Assembly (NCBI GenBank): GCA_016293975.1
Contig: JAEDCW010000029.1
Span: 1 to 23,061 of the forward strand
DNA from: Clostridia bacterium
Lineage (GTDB): Bacteria > Bacillota > Clostridia > Christensenellales > CAG-138
Length of the DNA: 23,061 bases
Direction of reading: 5' to 3'
Shown here: in pieces, positions 8,534-17,476 of the stretch
Numbering within the stretch: the stretch's first letter is position 1
How the letters are laid out: every line of letters starts with the position of its first letter
The notes under the pieces: model-generated
What the model was told of the DNA's origin: nothing
Database searches by the model: none
The model's input: the letters and a program-made list of their open reading frames with translations, nothing else
Program-made: the position numbers and the translations under genes

Positions 8534-9741
8534 TTTTCCTCCTTAGCGTTCAAAACATAGAGATTGGGGACTGCCGCATAGATTGCCGCACACTTTACGA
8601 GATCGTACTTCCACGTCTTCTCATTGGGTGCATGGGCTTCCTCCTCCTTGCCCGGCCCTAAGCCTATGCAGGGGATACCGAATCTGCCCATTATGGAAAC
8701 GCCGTTTGTGGAGAATGTCCATTTATCAACCTTGGGTTCACCGTACATGCTGCGATATGACTCAGTCATGGCGACGCATGCCGGATGATCCTCGGGTATT
8801 ACCCATGTGGGGAAGTAACACTCTGTGGGATATGTAAGCTCAGTCCAGCTCGGTCTGTCATACATATACATTGTGACCTCGGCACCGTACTTTTTGACAG
8901 AGGGCAGCGCCTTAATTTCGTCAAGTGCTGAAATGTAGGTTTCACCCCAAGTGAGACGCCTGTCGATAGATATGGCTGCCATATCTGCTACGGCACAGCG
9001 GCTGGGGCTGTTGTAGAAGCTCTGTGAAACTGCGAGTGTACCCTTGCCCAGGAATGGGTCGAAATGCAGTCTGTCGTTAAGCTCACGGACTTCCTGTATG
9101 ATATCTGCCATCATATAAATGGCGTTCTTTCCTCTTTCGGGTGCGGAGCCGTGGCAGGAGACGCCCTTTACCTCGACTCTGATTTCCATACGACCTCTGT
9201 GGCCGCGGTAGATATTTCCGTTTGTGGGCTCTGTGATTACAACGAACTCAGGCCTGATGTTATCCTCGTTTATGATGTACTGCCAGCAAAGACCGTCGCA
9301 ATCCTCTTCCTGTACGGTTCCCGTTACGAGTACTGTGACGTCATCGGGTATGAGACCCTGTTCCTTCATAATAAGTGCGCCGTATACTGAGCTTACTATT
9401 CCGCCGAGCTGGTCGGACGCGCCGCGTCCCGCTATCACTTCATCGGTTTCATAGCCCTCATAGGGATCGAATTCCCAGTTGCAAAGCTCGCCGAGACCTA
9501 CGGTGTCGATATGTGCATCGTAGGCGATAACGCGCTTGCCGTTTCCCATGTAACCCAATACGTTTCCCATCGGGTCGATCTCAACTTTGTCGAAGCCAAC
9601 CTTCTCCATCTCTTCTTTTATGCGATGAATAACCCCGCCCTCTGTGCAGCTCTCTCCGGGAATGCGGATCAAGTCCCTCAGAAATTTTGTCATTGCGGGC
9701 AGGTAGCTTTTTGCGGCTTCATTGATGCGATTGTAATCCAT
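8530..9741 (-). CDS. ygeY: YgeY-family selenium metabolism-linked M20 hydrolase
   Basis: This 403-residue protein is an M20-type dinuclear zinc hydrolase (dapE/ArgE-like). Metal and catalytic residues are visible: H77 with D79 (YDAHIDTV), bridging D110 (GASDQLGG), and E145-E146 (TVQEEDCDG). A late His in EEAHAPNE is the likely last ligand. The family is named for its association with selenium-linked genes; the physiological substrate is not firmly known, and amide-bond hydrolysis of an N-carbamoyl or N-acyl amino acid is the usual suggestion. The gene starts at ATG 9741 after an AGGGGGT site, 21 bases behind the regulator's stop. Together with ygeW it forms the minus arm of the divergent purine module. 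Confidence 0.92.
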   Translation of the reverse strand: MDYNRINEAAKSYLPAMTKFLRDLIRIPGESCTEGGVIHRIKEEMEKVGFDKVEIDPMGNVLGYMGNGKRVIAYDAHIDTVGLGELCNWEFDPYEGYETDEVIAGRGASDQLGGIVSSVYGALIMKEQGLIPDDVTVLVTGTVQEEDCDGLCWQYIINEDNIRPEFVVITEPTNGNIYRGHRGRMEIRVEVKGVSCHGSAPERGKNAIYMMADIIQEVRELNDRLHFDPFLGKGTLAVSQSFYNSPSRCAVADMAAISIDRRLTWGETYISALDEIKALPSVKKYGAEVTMYMYDRPSWTELTYPTECYFPTWVIPEDHPACVAMTESYRSMYGEPKVDKWTFSTNGVSIMGRFGIPCIGLGPGKEEEAHAPNEKTWKYDLVKCAAIYAAVPNLYVLNAKEEK

Positions 9742-9762
9742 AATACCCCCTAAGAATCTATA

Positions 9763-10383
9763 TTAGAGGTCTAAATATGCATACAGGGTATATTTGCTAA
9801 TGCCAAAGTAATTTGCGACCTTATCCCCTGAGCGTGTTATAAGGAATGCGCCGGAATCCTTCAAATACCTTATGGCACGGATCTTGTCGTCCTTTGTCAT
9901 AAGCGCCACAGGCTTTCCTGCGACCTCCACGGACTTCTCTATGAGTTCATCGAGCAGTTCGTTTACGCTTGTGGGAATCTTTTCAGGCTCATCGCTCTGC
10001 TTGGGAGTGCTTGCAATATCGTTCAGAACTGTGCTTGCCAACGATAATGCAGTCATATCGAAATTGATACAGAACAGCCCCTCGATTCTCCCTTCATCGT
10101 CGCGTATAAACACGGTGCTTGACTTAAGTATTCTACCGTCATGTGTCTTAGTCAGATATCCGAGCCTGTCCTCGAGTGCACCCGGGTCTGCGCTCATTGC
10201 CTCAAGGGCTACCACGGATGGGTTGTCTCCAACGTGGCGTGAGGATACATGTCCGTTCTCTATAACTGCGATCGAATGATCGGGTGATGAGAGGTCATGC
10301 ACTACAACCTCACAGTTCTGACCGAATTGTGCTGATAGCGCTTTTGCCAGCCTTTGCATTAAGTCAATTTGTACCCTTTGCAT
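9763..10383 (-). CDS. YheO-type PAS/HTH transcriptional regulator
   Basis: The 206-residue protein has an N-terminal YheO-like PAS domain (about residues 5-115) and a C-terminal HTH_22-type DNA-binding domain (about 140-206, with VANYFGISKYTLYAYL as the recognition helix region). The family includes DauR-like regulators that respond to small metabolites, often amino-acid or nitrogen related. Its position at the head of ygeY-ygeW and divergent from ssnA-ygfK-xdh makes it the probable local regulator of the module. It has its own promoter and a GGAGGG ribosome site (10390-10395) before the ATG at 10383. The ligand is unknown; urate, xanthine or a ring-opened product would fit the context, but that is inference. 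Confidence 0.85.
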   Translation of the reverse strand: MQRVQIDLMQRLAKALSAQFGQNCEVVVHDLSSPDHSIAVIENGHVSSRHVGDNPSVVALEAMSADPGALEDRLGYLTKTHDGRILKSSTVFIRDDEGRIEGLFCINFDMTALSLASTVLNDIASTPKQSDEPEKIPTSVNELLDELIEKSVEVAGKPVALMTKDDKIRAIRYLKDSGAFLITRSGDKVANYFGISKYTLYAYLDL

Positions 10384-10409
10384 ACATAGCCCTCCACTAC
10401 TACAAACTC

Positions 10410-10438
10410 ACTATACATCATACATCATTTGGAATCAA
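10410..10438 (-). promoter_or_regulatory. Promoter of regulator-ygeY-ygeW with tandem repeat in the spacer
   Basis: On the minus strand TTGATT (10438-10433) and TATAGT (10415-10410) lie 17 bases apart. The spacer holds two tandem 7-base units (plus-strand ACATCAT at 10415-10421 and 10422-10428), possibly a binding site for the regulator itself. Confidence 0.6.
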
Positions 10439-10506
10439 CAGTAAAAACAAAAAAATTTTTATAGATACAAAAAAATAATTAGTAAAATGCTATTTTGATG
10501 TAGTAA

Positions 10507-10530
10507 AACTATATATAGTTGTGATAGAAT
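10507..10530 (+). promoter_or_regulatory. ssnA operon promoter: 14-bp palindrome abutting an extended -10
   Basis: AACTATATATAGTT (10507-10520) is a perfect palindrome. Two bases on is TGATAGAAT, a TGn-extended -10 (hexamer 10525-10530). No good -35 is seen at the proper distance. The palindrome covers roughly -17 to -30 relative to the expected transcription start, a position suited to an operator. A GGAGG ribosome site follows at 10548-10552. Confidence 0.5.
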
Positions 10531-10562
10531 AAACAAAAGCTAGCTTAGGAGGCTGTGTCCAA

Positions 10563-11891
10563 ATGTTAATAGTTGCAAATGGTAAGGTAATTACACGTGA
10601 CGCCGACACGCCATATATAGATGATGGCGCAGTTGCCGTGGAGGGGAATACTATTGCGGCCGTTGGAACGACAAAGGAGTTGACCGATGCGTATCCAGAC
10701 GCTGAGGTAATAGACGCCGAGGGCAAACTCATAATGCCGGGATTAATAAACGCCCATACACATATCTACAGTGCACTTGCAAGGGGCATGAGCATAAGGG
10801 GACATTCACCGAAGAATTTTTATGAGATACTCGACGGCTTATGGTGGAAGCTCGACAGGCATCTAACTCTCGAAGCGACTGCTTGCAGTGCCTATGCCAC
10901 GCTGATTGACTGCATAAAGCAGGGCGTGACGAGTGTGTTCGACCATCATGCGAGCTTTTGTGAGATTAAGGGTAGCCTCAAGACGATTGCCGATGTCGCA
11001 GAGGAGCTCGGAGTACGCTCTTGTCTTTGTTATGAGGTAAGTGAAAGAGACGGAGAAAAGAAATGCCGTGAATCTATCGAAGAGAACTCTGAGTTTATCG
11101 ACTATTGCGCCAAAAAGAACAGCCCTATGATCAAGGCTATGTTTGGCATGCACGCGGCATTTACGCTTTCAGATAAGACGCTTAGTGAGTGCGTAAGACT
11201 TAATGACGGCAGGACGGGCTTCCATATTCACGTTGCTGAGGGTATGGACGATGTAAAGGACTCGCTTGAAAACCATGGTATGCGCACCGTGAACAGACTG
11301 TATGAGGCAGGTATTTTGGGAAGGAAGACAATTCTGGGCCACTGCATACACGTTGACGGGGACGAGATGGAGTTAATAAGAGTGACCGACTCGATGGTGG
11401 TAAACAACCCCGAATCGAATATGGGCAATGCGGTCGGATGCTCACCCGTGCTCAAGCTTTTTGAAAAGGGAATACTCGTTGGCCTCGGCACAGACGCGTA
11501 CACAAACGATATGCTTGAAAGCCTGAAGGCCGCGCTTGCAATACAGAGGCACAATGCAAAGCTGCCGAATGTCGGTTGGAATGAAGTCACGACTATGCTG
11601 TTTAAGAATAACGCCGCCATCGCGGGACGCTATTTTGACACACCTGTAGGCGTACTTAAAGTCGGAGCGGCGGCAGATATAATTGTGATGGACTATAAGC
11701 CCTTTACACCCATAAGCGGCGACAACATAGACGGTCACATGATATTCGGCATGACAGGCAGACAGTGCGAAACCACTATAATAAACGGCAAGGTACTTAT
11801 GAAGAACAGACAGCTCGTGGGAATCGATGAGCTCTCAATAAACGAAAGGATATGCGATTCGGCGAAAAAGCTTTGGTCGCAGATCTGCTGA
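10563..11891 (+). CDS. ssnA: SsnA-type aminohydrolase (amidohydrolase superfamily)
   Basis: The 442-residue enzyme is a metal-dependent amidohydrolase of the chlorohydrolase/guanine-deaminase type. Metal-site residues are visible: H65 and H67 (NAHTHIY), H221 (FHIHVAE), H260 (GHCIHVD) and D311 (LGTDAY). SsnA proteins occur only with selenium-linked genes such as ygfK and the selenium-dependent xanthine dehydrogenase, as here. A purine or ring-opened purine deaminase or hydrolase role is the usual proposal; I cannot fix the substrate. It is the first gene of the plus arm, read from its own promoter. Its stop is overlapped by the AGGAGG site of ygfK, so the pair is tightly linked. Confidence 0.93.
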   Translation: MLIVANGKVITRDADTPYIDDGAVAVEGNTIAAVGTTKELTDAYPDAEVIDAEGKLIMPGLINAHTHIYSALARGMSIRGHSPKNFYEILDGLWWKLDRHLTLEATACSAYATLIDCIKQGVTSVFDHHASFCEIKGSLKTIADVAEELGVRSCLCYEVSERDGEKKCRESIEENSEFIDYCAKKNSPMIKAMFGMHAAFTLSDKTLSECVRLNDGRTGFHIHVAEGMDDVKDSLENHGMRTVNRLYEAGILGRKTILGHCIHVDGDEMELIRVTDSMVVNNPESNMGNAVGCSPVLKLFEKGILVGLGTDAYTNDMLESLKAALAIQRHNAKLPNVGWNEVTTMLFKNNAAIAGRYFDTPVGVLKVGAAADIIVMDYKPFTPISGDNIDGHMIFGMTGRQCETTIINGKVLMKNRQLVGIDELSINERICDSAKKLWSQIC

Positions 11892-11901
11892 GGAGGATAA
11901 T

Positions 11902-14838
11902 ATGTCTGACAGAATGATACCCATACCCTTTGATAGGCTTATAAAGTGGGCTAAACGCGAATGGGAGCAGAGGGATTCGGTGTTTGGCGTACACAGCGTA
12001 TTTGCGGTAAACGGAGAGAAGTACATCGGGCTCGCAGGCGAACGCATGGAGATGCCCATAGGCCCTGCGGCAGGCCCCCATACACAGCTCGCACAGAACA
12101 TAATCGCGGCATATATAGCAGGCTGTCGCTTCTTTGAGTTAAAGACAGTTCAGACGCTCGACGGAGAGGACTTACCTGTTTCAAAGCCCTGCATAAGCGC
12201 AAAGGACGAGTGCTACAACGTTGAATGGTCGACAGAGCTCAGAGTAGAGCAGGCAATGAACGAGTACATAAAGGCGTACTTTGCATTGAAATTGTTCAGC
12301 GGCTACTTCGGTCTGGGAAAACCTGACGGCTTTGTGTTTAACATGAGCGTGGGTTATGACCTCGAAGGTATAAAGAGCAAAAAGATAGATGATTTCATTG
12401 AGGGCTTAAAGGATGCCGGCAATACGGCACAATGGAAGGAATGCGTCGACGTAGCAGGCAGTGTTTTCCCGAATATGAGGGCGTATATAGACTCAATTCC
12501 TTCAAAAGTCTGCTCGTCTGTGACGTTGTCTACGCTTCACGGGTGTCCTCCTGCGGAGATAGAACGCATCGCTACATATCTTATAGAGGAAAAGAGTCTT
12601 AACACATTCGTCAAGTGCAATCCGACGCTTTTGGGCTACGAATTCGTGCGCAAAACAATGGACGACATGGGTTATGGCTATATGCATTTTGACGACAGTC
12701 ACTTCAAGGCCGATTTACAGTTTGGAGATGCAATTCCCATGTTAAAGAGGCTCAAGGAGAGGGCAGAGGCGCGGGGGTTGCTTTTCGGAGTCAAACTCAC
12801 AAACACGATGCCTGTCGATATTACACGCAATGAACTGCCGGGAGACGAAATGTACATGAGCGGAAGGGCGCTCTATCCGCTTACGGCGGAGCTTGCGTAC
12901 AGAATAGCGAAGGAATTTGACGGAAATTTAAGGATATCGTTCTCGGGCGGTGCAGATGCTTTTAATATCTGCGACATACTGAGCTGCGGCATATACCCCA
13001 TAACGTTTGCTACAACACTCTTGAAGACAGGCGGCTATAACAGGGCGAGCCAGCTTGCACAGCTCGTCTACGAGAACGACTATCCGAGCGACAAGGTCGA
13101 TGTTGAGAAGGTTCGCGCACTTGCAGAGGACGCCAGGTGCAATATTCACCATCTCAAGGGCACAAGGAAGTCCAGCGCAGAAAGAAAGATAAAGAAGCGC
13201 GTACCGAAGACGGATTGCTTTATTGCACCGTGTCAGCACGGCTGTCCTATAAACCAGCACGTATCCGAGTATATAGAGCTTTGCGGCAAGCGCAGATACA
13301 AGGAAGCGCTTGAAACGATAATGAGGGAGAACCCGCTCCCCAGCATAACGGGAACGATATGTCCGCACAGGTGTATGAGCAGTTGTACGAGAAACTTCTA
13401 CGAAACGCCCGTGCAGATAAGGGATACCAAGCTTATTGCCGCGGTAATGGGTCACGAGGAAGTTGTAAGTGAATTGCACGCCGCCAGACACGACGGTACT
13501 GCACCAATAGCTATTATTGGCGGTGGTCCTGCCGGAATCGCTACGGCTTATTTTCTTGCAGTCTCAGGTAAGAAGCCCGTTATATTCGAGAAAGCTTCAA
13601 AGCTCGGCGGAACAGTAGCGACCGTAATACCGGATTTTAGAATTTCCGATGAGGCAATAGCGCGTGATGTGGCATACATCGAAAAGCTCGGCGTTGAAGT
13701 AAGGCTCAACACGCCTGCACCACCGATAGATGAGCTTAGGCGCGAGGGTTTTGAAACCGTAATACTTGCTATAGGAGCTATGCGCCCGGTAAGCGTAAAC
13801 ATAGAAGGGGAGACCGATGCGCTCGACTACCTTGCCGCAGTAAAACAGGGTAAACCAACCGGAATTCATGGCGATGTAGTCGTAATAGGAGCAGGCAATA
13901 CCGCCATGGACACAGCGCGCACGGCTATGCGTGACAAGAATGTAAAATCCGTAACGATCGCATACAGGAGAACCAGGGAGTATATGCCGGCGGATGAAGA
14001 GGAACTCAAAATTGCACTTGACGAGGGAGTGTTGCTCCGCGAACAGCTTTCACCTGTTTACCATAAGGACAGAGAGCTTATATGCTCTGTCACGGCGCCC
14101 GACGGTGTAGACGAATCGGGAAGGGTACGCTTCGTTCCCACAGGTGAAAATGCTACACTGCCTGCCGACTGTGTTATTGCCGCTGCGGGAAGCAAGCTCG
14201 ACGACACATATCTCGTCGAAAACGGACTCACCTACAACAAAAACGGCGAGCTCGGCGAAGGCATATACATCATCGGAGACGCGAGAAGCGGGGCGGCAAC
14301 TGTAGTTGAGGCGATAGCCGATGCAAGACGCGTTGCCGATAAGCTTACGGGCGGAGTGCCTGTAAAGCCGATTTCATTCAAGTCGAATGTGCATTACCAC
14401 GTTGCGCTCATGAAGCACGCCACACTTTGCGAGCCGTGCGTAGAAGAGAGCGATAGATGTCTGAATTGCTCGACGGTCTGCGAATCCTGCGTGGACGTTT
14501 GCCCAAACAGGGCGAATGTGACGGTCACAGTCGCGGGAATCCCCATGCGTCAGATTATACATATTGACGATATGTGCAACGAGTGCGGAAACTGCGAGAC
14601 ATTCTGCCCGTACACGTCGAGCCCGTATAAGGATAAGCTGACGTATTTCTCGTCGCTTGAGCACATGGCAGACAGCACAAACGAAGGCTTTGTGATAACC
14701 GATGCAAAGGCAAAGAAGGTCCATGTAAGGCTTGACGACGAGGAGTTTGATGCGGTTTTGGGCGACGAGAGCATACCGCAGGACATAAACAAGCTAATAG
14801 AGGCGTTTATCAGTACATGTGAGTTTATGTACAGGTGA
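11902..14838 (+). CDS. ygfK: YgfK-type flavin/iron-sulfur oxidoreductase subunit
   Basis: The 978-residue protein has three parts: an N-terminal TIM-barrel-like region related to dihydroorotate dehydrogenase (about 1-420); a glutamate-synthase-small-subunit-like module with an Fe-S helical domain (C444-x-x-x-C448 and later Cys), an FAD motif GGGPAG from G540, and an NAD(P)H site VVIGAGNTAMD near 659; and a Cys-rich tail with C853-xx-C856-xxx-C860-xx-C863-xxx-C867P and a classical 4Fe-4S set C892-xx-C895-xx-C898-xxx-C902P. The annotation 'selenate reductase subunit' comes from E. coli genetics; in gut anaerobes it is counted among the uric-acid genes. This architecture suits passing electrons between NAD(P)H, ferredoxin and a partner. 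It lies 10 bases after ssnA and 10 bases before the xanthine dehydrogenase. All cofactor motifs look intact. Confidence 0.92.
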   Translation: MSDRMIPIPFDRLIKWAKREWEQRDSVFGVHSVFAVNGEKYIGLAGERMEMPIGPAAGPHTQLAQNIIAAYIAGCRFFELKTVQTLDGEDLPVSKPCISAKDECYNVEWSTELRVEQAMNEYIKAYFALKLFSGYFGLGKPDGFVFNMSVGYDLEGIKSKKIDDFIEGLKDAGNTAQWKECVDVAGSVFPNMRAYIDSIPSKVCSSVTLSTLHGCPPAEIERIATYLIEEKSLNTFVKCNPTLLGYEFVRKTMDDMGYGYMHFDDSHFKADLQFGDAIPMLKRLKERAEARGLLFGVKLTNTMPVDITRNELPGDEMYMSGRALYPLTAELAYRIAKEFDGNLRISFSGGADAFNICDILSCGIYPITFATTLLKTGGYNRASQLAQLVYENDYPSDKVDVEKVRALAEDARCNIHHLKGTRKSSAERKIKKRVPKTDCFIAPCQHGCPINQHVSEYIELCGKRRYKEALETIMRENPLPSITGTICPHRCMSSCTRNFYETPVQIRDTKLIAAVMGHEEVVSELHAARHDGTAPIAIIGGGPAGIATAYFLAVSGKKPVIFEKASKLGGTVATVIPDFRISDEAIARDVAYIEKLGVEVRLNTPAPPIDELRREGFETVILAIGAMRPVSVNIEGETDALDYLAAVKQGKPTGIHGDVVVIGAGNTAMDTARTAMRDKNVKSVTIAYRRTREYMPADEEELKIALDEGVLLREQLSPVYHKDRELICSVTAPDGVDESGRVRFVPTGENATLPADCVIAAAGSKLDDTYLVENGLTYNKNGELGEGIYIIGDARSGAATVVEAIADARRVADKLTGGVPVKPISFKSNVHYHVALMKHATLCEPCVEESDRCLNCSTVCESCVDVCPNRANVTVTVAGIPMRQIIHIDDMCNECGNCETFCPYTSSPYKDKLTYFSSLEHMADSTNEGFVITDAKAKKVHVRLDDEEFDAVLGDESIPQDINKLIEAFISTCEFMYR

Positions 14839-14848
14839 CGGAGAGAGT

Positions 14849-17395
14849 ATGGCACAGTTTTGGGTTAACGAAAAGTCCTACAACGCGGACGGGAACACAA
14901 AGCTCATAGATTTCTTAAGAGATGAGCTTAGGCTTACATCTGTCAAAAACGGATGCAAGGAGGGCGCTTGTGGCGCCTGTATGGTGATAATCGAAGGCAA
15001 AGCACAGAGGGCGTGCCTCCAAAAACTCAGCAATCTCAACGGCAAGCACATTATTACCGTAGAGGGTCTATCCAAGCGCGAAAAGGATGTTTACTCGTAT
15101 GCGTTTGCAAGTATGGGGGCGGTGCAGTGCGGCTTCTGCACACCGGGTATGGTGATAAGCGCCAAAGCATTGCTCGACACCAATTTGAATCCGAGCATAA
15201 ACGATATAAAGCGTGCCATAAAGTCGAATATATGCCGCTGTACGGGCTATAAGAAGATCGAGCAGGCGATACTGCTCGCCTCGAAGATATTCAGAGGCGA
15301 GGCGGATATAGAGGAATCCGATGACAGCGGTATGGGCGCGGGTATGCGGAGGGTAGATGCCGTCGATAAGGCGCTCGGTGAGGCGAAGTATGCCGACGAC
15401 CTGTATCTTAACGGAATGCTCCACGCTTCTGCGGTAAGGAGCAGTTATCCACGCGCAAGGGTGCTTTCTATAGATGCATCAGAGGCGCTTTCGATTCCGG
15501 GAGTTGTTGCTGTGCTTACGGCTGACGATATACCCGGAGCCAAGAAAATCGGCCATTTGGTGCAGGATTGGGATGTGCTTATACCTGTAGGCGGCATTAC
15601 CCATTACCTCGGAGACGCAATCGCACTTGTGGTGGCAGACGATAGGGAGGCGCTCGCTAAGGCAAAGGCCTGCGTAAAGATAGAATACGAGGAGCTCAAG
15701 GGAGTGTTCAGTCCGATTGATGCGTTGGCGGAGGATGCGCCAAAGCTCCACGAAAACGGCAACATACTCTCAAGGGAACATCTTGTTCGCGGCGATGCGG
15801 ACGAAGTGATTAAGCAGAGCGCACATGTCGTTACAGAGCGCTATAGCGTGCCTTTTACTGAGCATGCCTTTCTCGAACCCGAATGTGCTGTAGCAGAACC
15901 TTACAGCGAGGGCGTCCGCATATACAGCGGCGACCAAGGAATCTATCAGACGCGCAAGGAATGTGCGGCAATGCTGGGACTGCCCCAGGAGAGTGTGCGC
16001 GTAACCGCGATGATGGTAGGCGGAGGCTTTGGCGGCAAGGAGGACATGAGCGTACAGCATCATGCGGCGCTTGCGGCATATGTACTGCGCAGACCCGTAA
16101 AGGTACTGCTCTCAAGGCAGGAAAGCATACTCGTACACCCGAAGCGTCACGCCATGGAGATGGAGTTTACGACCGCCTGTGACAGCGAGGGTAAGCTCAC
16201 GGCCATGAAGGCGAAGATAATTGCGGATACCGGAGCTTATGCAAGTCTCGGCGGACCTGTTTTGCAGAGGGCGTGTACACACGCCGCAGGTCCGTATAAC
16301 TATCAGGTTATAGATATACTCGGAATGGCGGTATACACGAACAATCCGCCTGCGGGAGCGTTTAGAGGTTTTGGTGTAACGCAGAGTTGTTTCGCAACGG
16401 AGAGCAATTTGAATAAGCTCGCAAAGCTCGTGGGCATAACGCCGTATCAGATAAGGTACATAAACGCCATACGTCCCGGCCAGGTATTGCCTAACGGACA
16501 GATTGCCGATGAAAGCACGGCGCTTGTGGAGACGCTCGAAGCGGTAAAGCCGATAGTCGACGCAAATCCCGATTGCGGCATAGCTTGTGCCATTAAAAAC
16601 TCCGGCCTCGGTGTAGGCATACCGGACACAGGCAGATGCAGGCTACATGTATCGGAAGGCGCTGTACATATCTATTCGAGTGCCGCCTGTATAGGCCAAG
16701 GTATGGGTACTGTACTGACGCAGATGGTTTGCAGTGAGACGGGACTCGACAGGGGAAAAGTCATATACGAGACTCCGGATACGCTCCTTGCACCGAATTC
16801 GGGCAATACTACAGCATCCCGTCAAACGCTGTTTACGGGTGAAGCCTGTTTGAGAGCCTCGAGAAAGCTTTTGGAAGCTATGAAAACCGGCTCGCTTGAA
16901 CAGCTCGAAGGGCAGAGCTTTGAGGGCGAATACAGCTCGGTGACAGATAAGATGGGGAGCGACAAGGAGAATCCCATGAGCCATGTGGCATACGGCTATG
17001 CTACTCATGTTGTGGTGCTGGATGACGACAACACGGTTAAGACGGTATATGCCGCGCACGACGTCGGAAGGGCTGTAAATCCAACAGCTGTAGAGGGTCA
17101 GATAGAGGGCGGAGTCACGATGAGCTTGGGCTATGCGTTTACCGAGGACTACCCGCTGCGCGATGGTAAGCCGATTGCAAAGTTCGGAACATTGGGCCTT
17201 TTCAGAAGCGATAAAACGCCGGATATCGTTCCGATTATAATAGAGAAGAGTCATAGCGAGCTTGCAAACGGAGCAAAAGGAATAGGGGAGATAAGCTCTA
17301 TACCTACGGCGCCTGCGGCGGCGCTCGCATACGAGAACAGGGATGGCATTAAGAGAAACAGCCTCCCGCTTAAAGGAACTCCTTACAAAAAATAA
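14849..17395 (+). CDS. Selenium-dependent xanthine dehydrogenase, fused 2Fe-2S and molybdenum subunits
   Basis: The 848-residue protein joins a two-cluster 2Fe-2S domain (C36, C41, C44, C56; C94, C97, C129, C131) directly to a molybdopterin domain from about residue 165. GGGFGGKED, the AFRGFG segment, GQGMGT and the late GIGE (presumed catalytic Glu) mark the xanthine dehydrogenase family. The FAD domain of conventional enzymes is absent. The fused layout and neighbours fit the Se-dependent XDH family (E. coli XdhD-like), in which selenium is a labile ligand of the molybdenum site rather than selenocysteine; no in-frame TGA is present. It would hydroxylate purines such as hypoxanthine/xanthine or run towards xanthine from urate. 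The start at ATG 14849 has GGAGAGAG just before it; an in-frame ATG at 14819 lies inside ygfK. Confidence 0.92.
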   Translation: MAQFWVNEKSYNADGNTKLIDFLRDELRLTSVKNGCKEGACGACMVIIEGKAQRACLQKLSNLNGKHIITVEGLSKREKDVYSYAFASMGAVQCGFCTPGMVISAKALLDTNLNPSINDIKRAIKSNICRCTGYKKIEQAILLASKIFRGEADIEESDDSGMGAGMRRVDAVDKALGEAKYADDLYLNGMLHASAVRSSYPRARVLSIDASEALSIPGVVAVLTADDIPGAKKIGHLVQDWDVLIPVGGITHYLGDAIALVVADDREALAKAKACVKIEYEELKGVFSPIDALAEDAPKLHENGNILSREHLVRGDADEVIKQSAHVVTERYSVPFTEHAFLEPECAVAEPYSEGVRIYSGDQGIYQTRKECAAMLGLPQESVRVTAMMVGGGFGGKEDMSVQHHAALAAYVLRRPVKVLLSRQESILVHPKRHAMEMEFTTACDSEGKLTAMKAKIIADTGAYASLGGPVLQRACTHAAGPYNYQVIDILGMAVYTNNPPAGAFRGFGVTQSCFATESNLNKLAKLVGITPYQIRYINAIRPGQVLPNGQIADESTALVETLEAVKPIVDANPDCGIACAIKNSGLGVGIPDTGRCRLHVSEGAVHIYSSAACIGQGMGTVLTQMVCSETGLDRGKVIYETPDTLLAPNSGNTTASRQTLFTGEACLRASRKLLEAMKTGSLEQLEGQSFEGEYSSVTDKMGSDKENPMSHVAYGYATHVVVLDDDNTVKTVYAAHDVGRAVNPTAVEGQIEGGVTMSLGYAFTEDYPLRDGKPIAKFGTLGLFRSDKTPDIVPIIIEKSHSELANGAKGIGEISSIPTAPAAALAYENRDGIKRNSLPLKGTPYKK

Positions 17396-17405
17396 CAGAC
17401 ACTGA

Positions 17406-17476
17406 TTCACAATGATACTCGGTTGCTTTTATAGAATATATATTTCTTTGTATTGCAATCGTCAATGTATCATTGT
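17406..17476 (+). promoter_or_regulatory. Putative cit operon control region with 10-bp inverted repeat
   Basis: The 144-base gap before citD is very AT-rich compared with its neighbours. ACAATGATAC (17409-17418) is matched by its exact reverse complement at 17467-17476. A weak promoter candidate is TTCACA (17406-17411) with TATAGA (17430-17435), 18 bases apart, so the left arm would overlap the -35. ATTGCAAT (17452-17459) is a further 8-bp palindrome. No terminator for the preceding operon is seen here. Confidence 0.35.

Noticed and set aside
11902..17395. Selenocysteine (in-frame TGA) in YgfK or xanthine dehydrogenase
   Set aside because: Both frames run to full family length without any internal TGA; selenium in this group is a cofactor ligand, not a coded residue.
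17453..17467. CcpA cre-like site (TTGCAATCG...) upstream of citD
   Set aside because: Only the left half matches the cre consensus; the right half does not.
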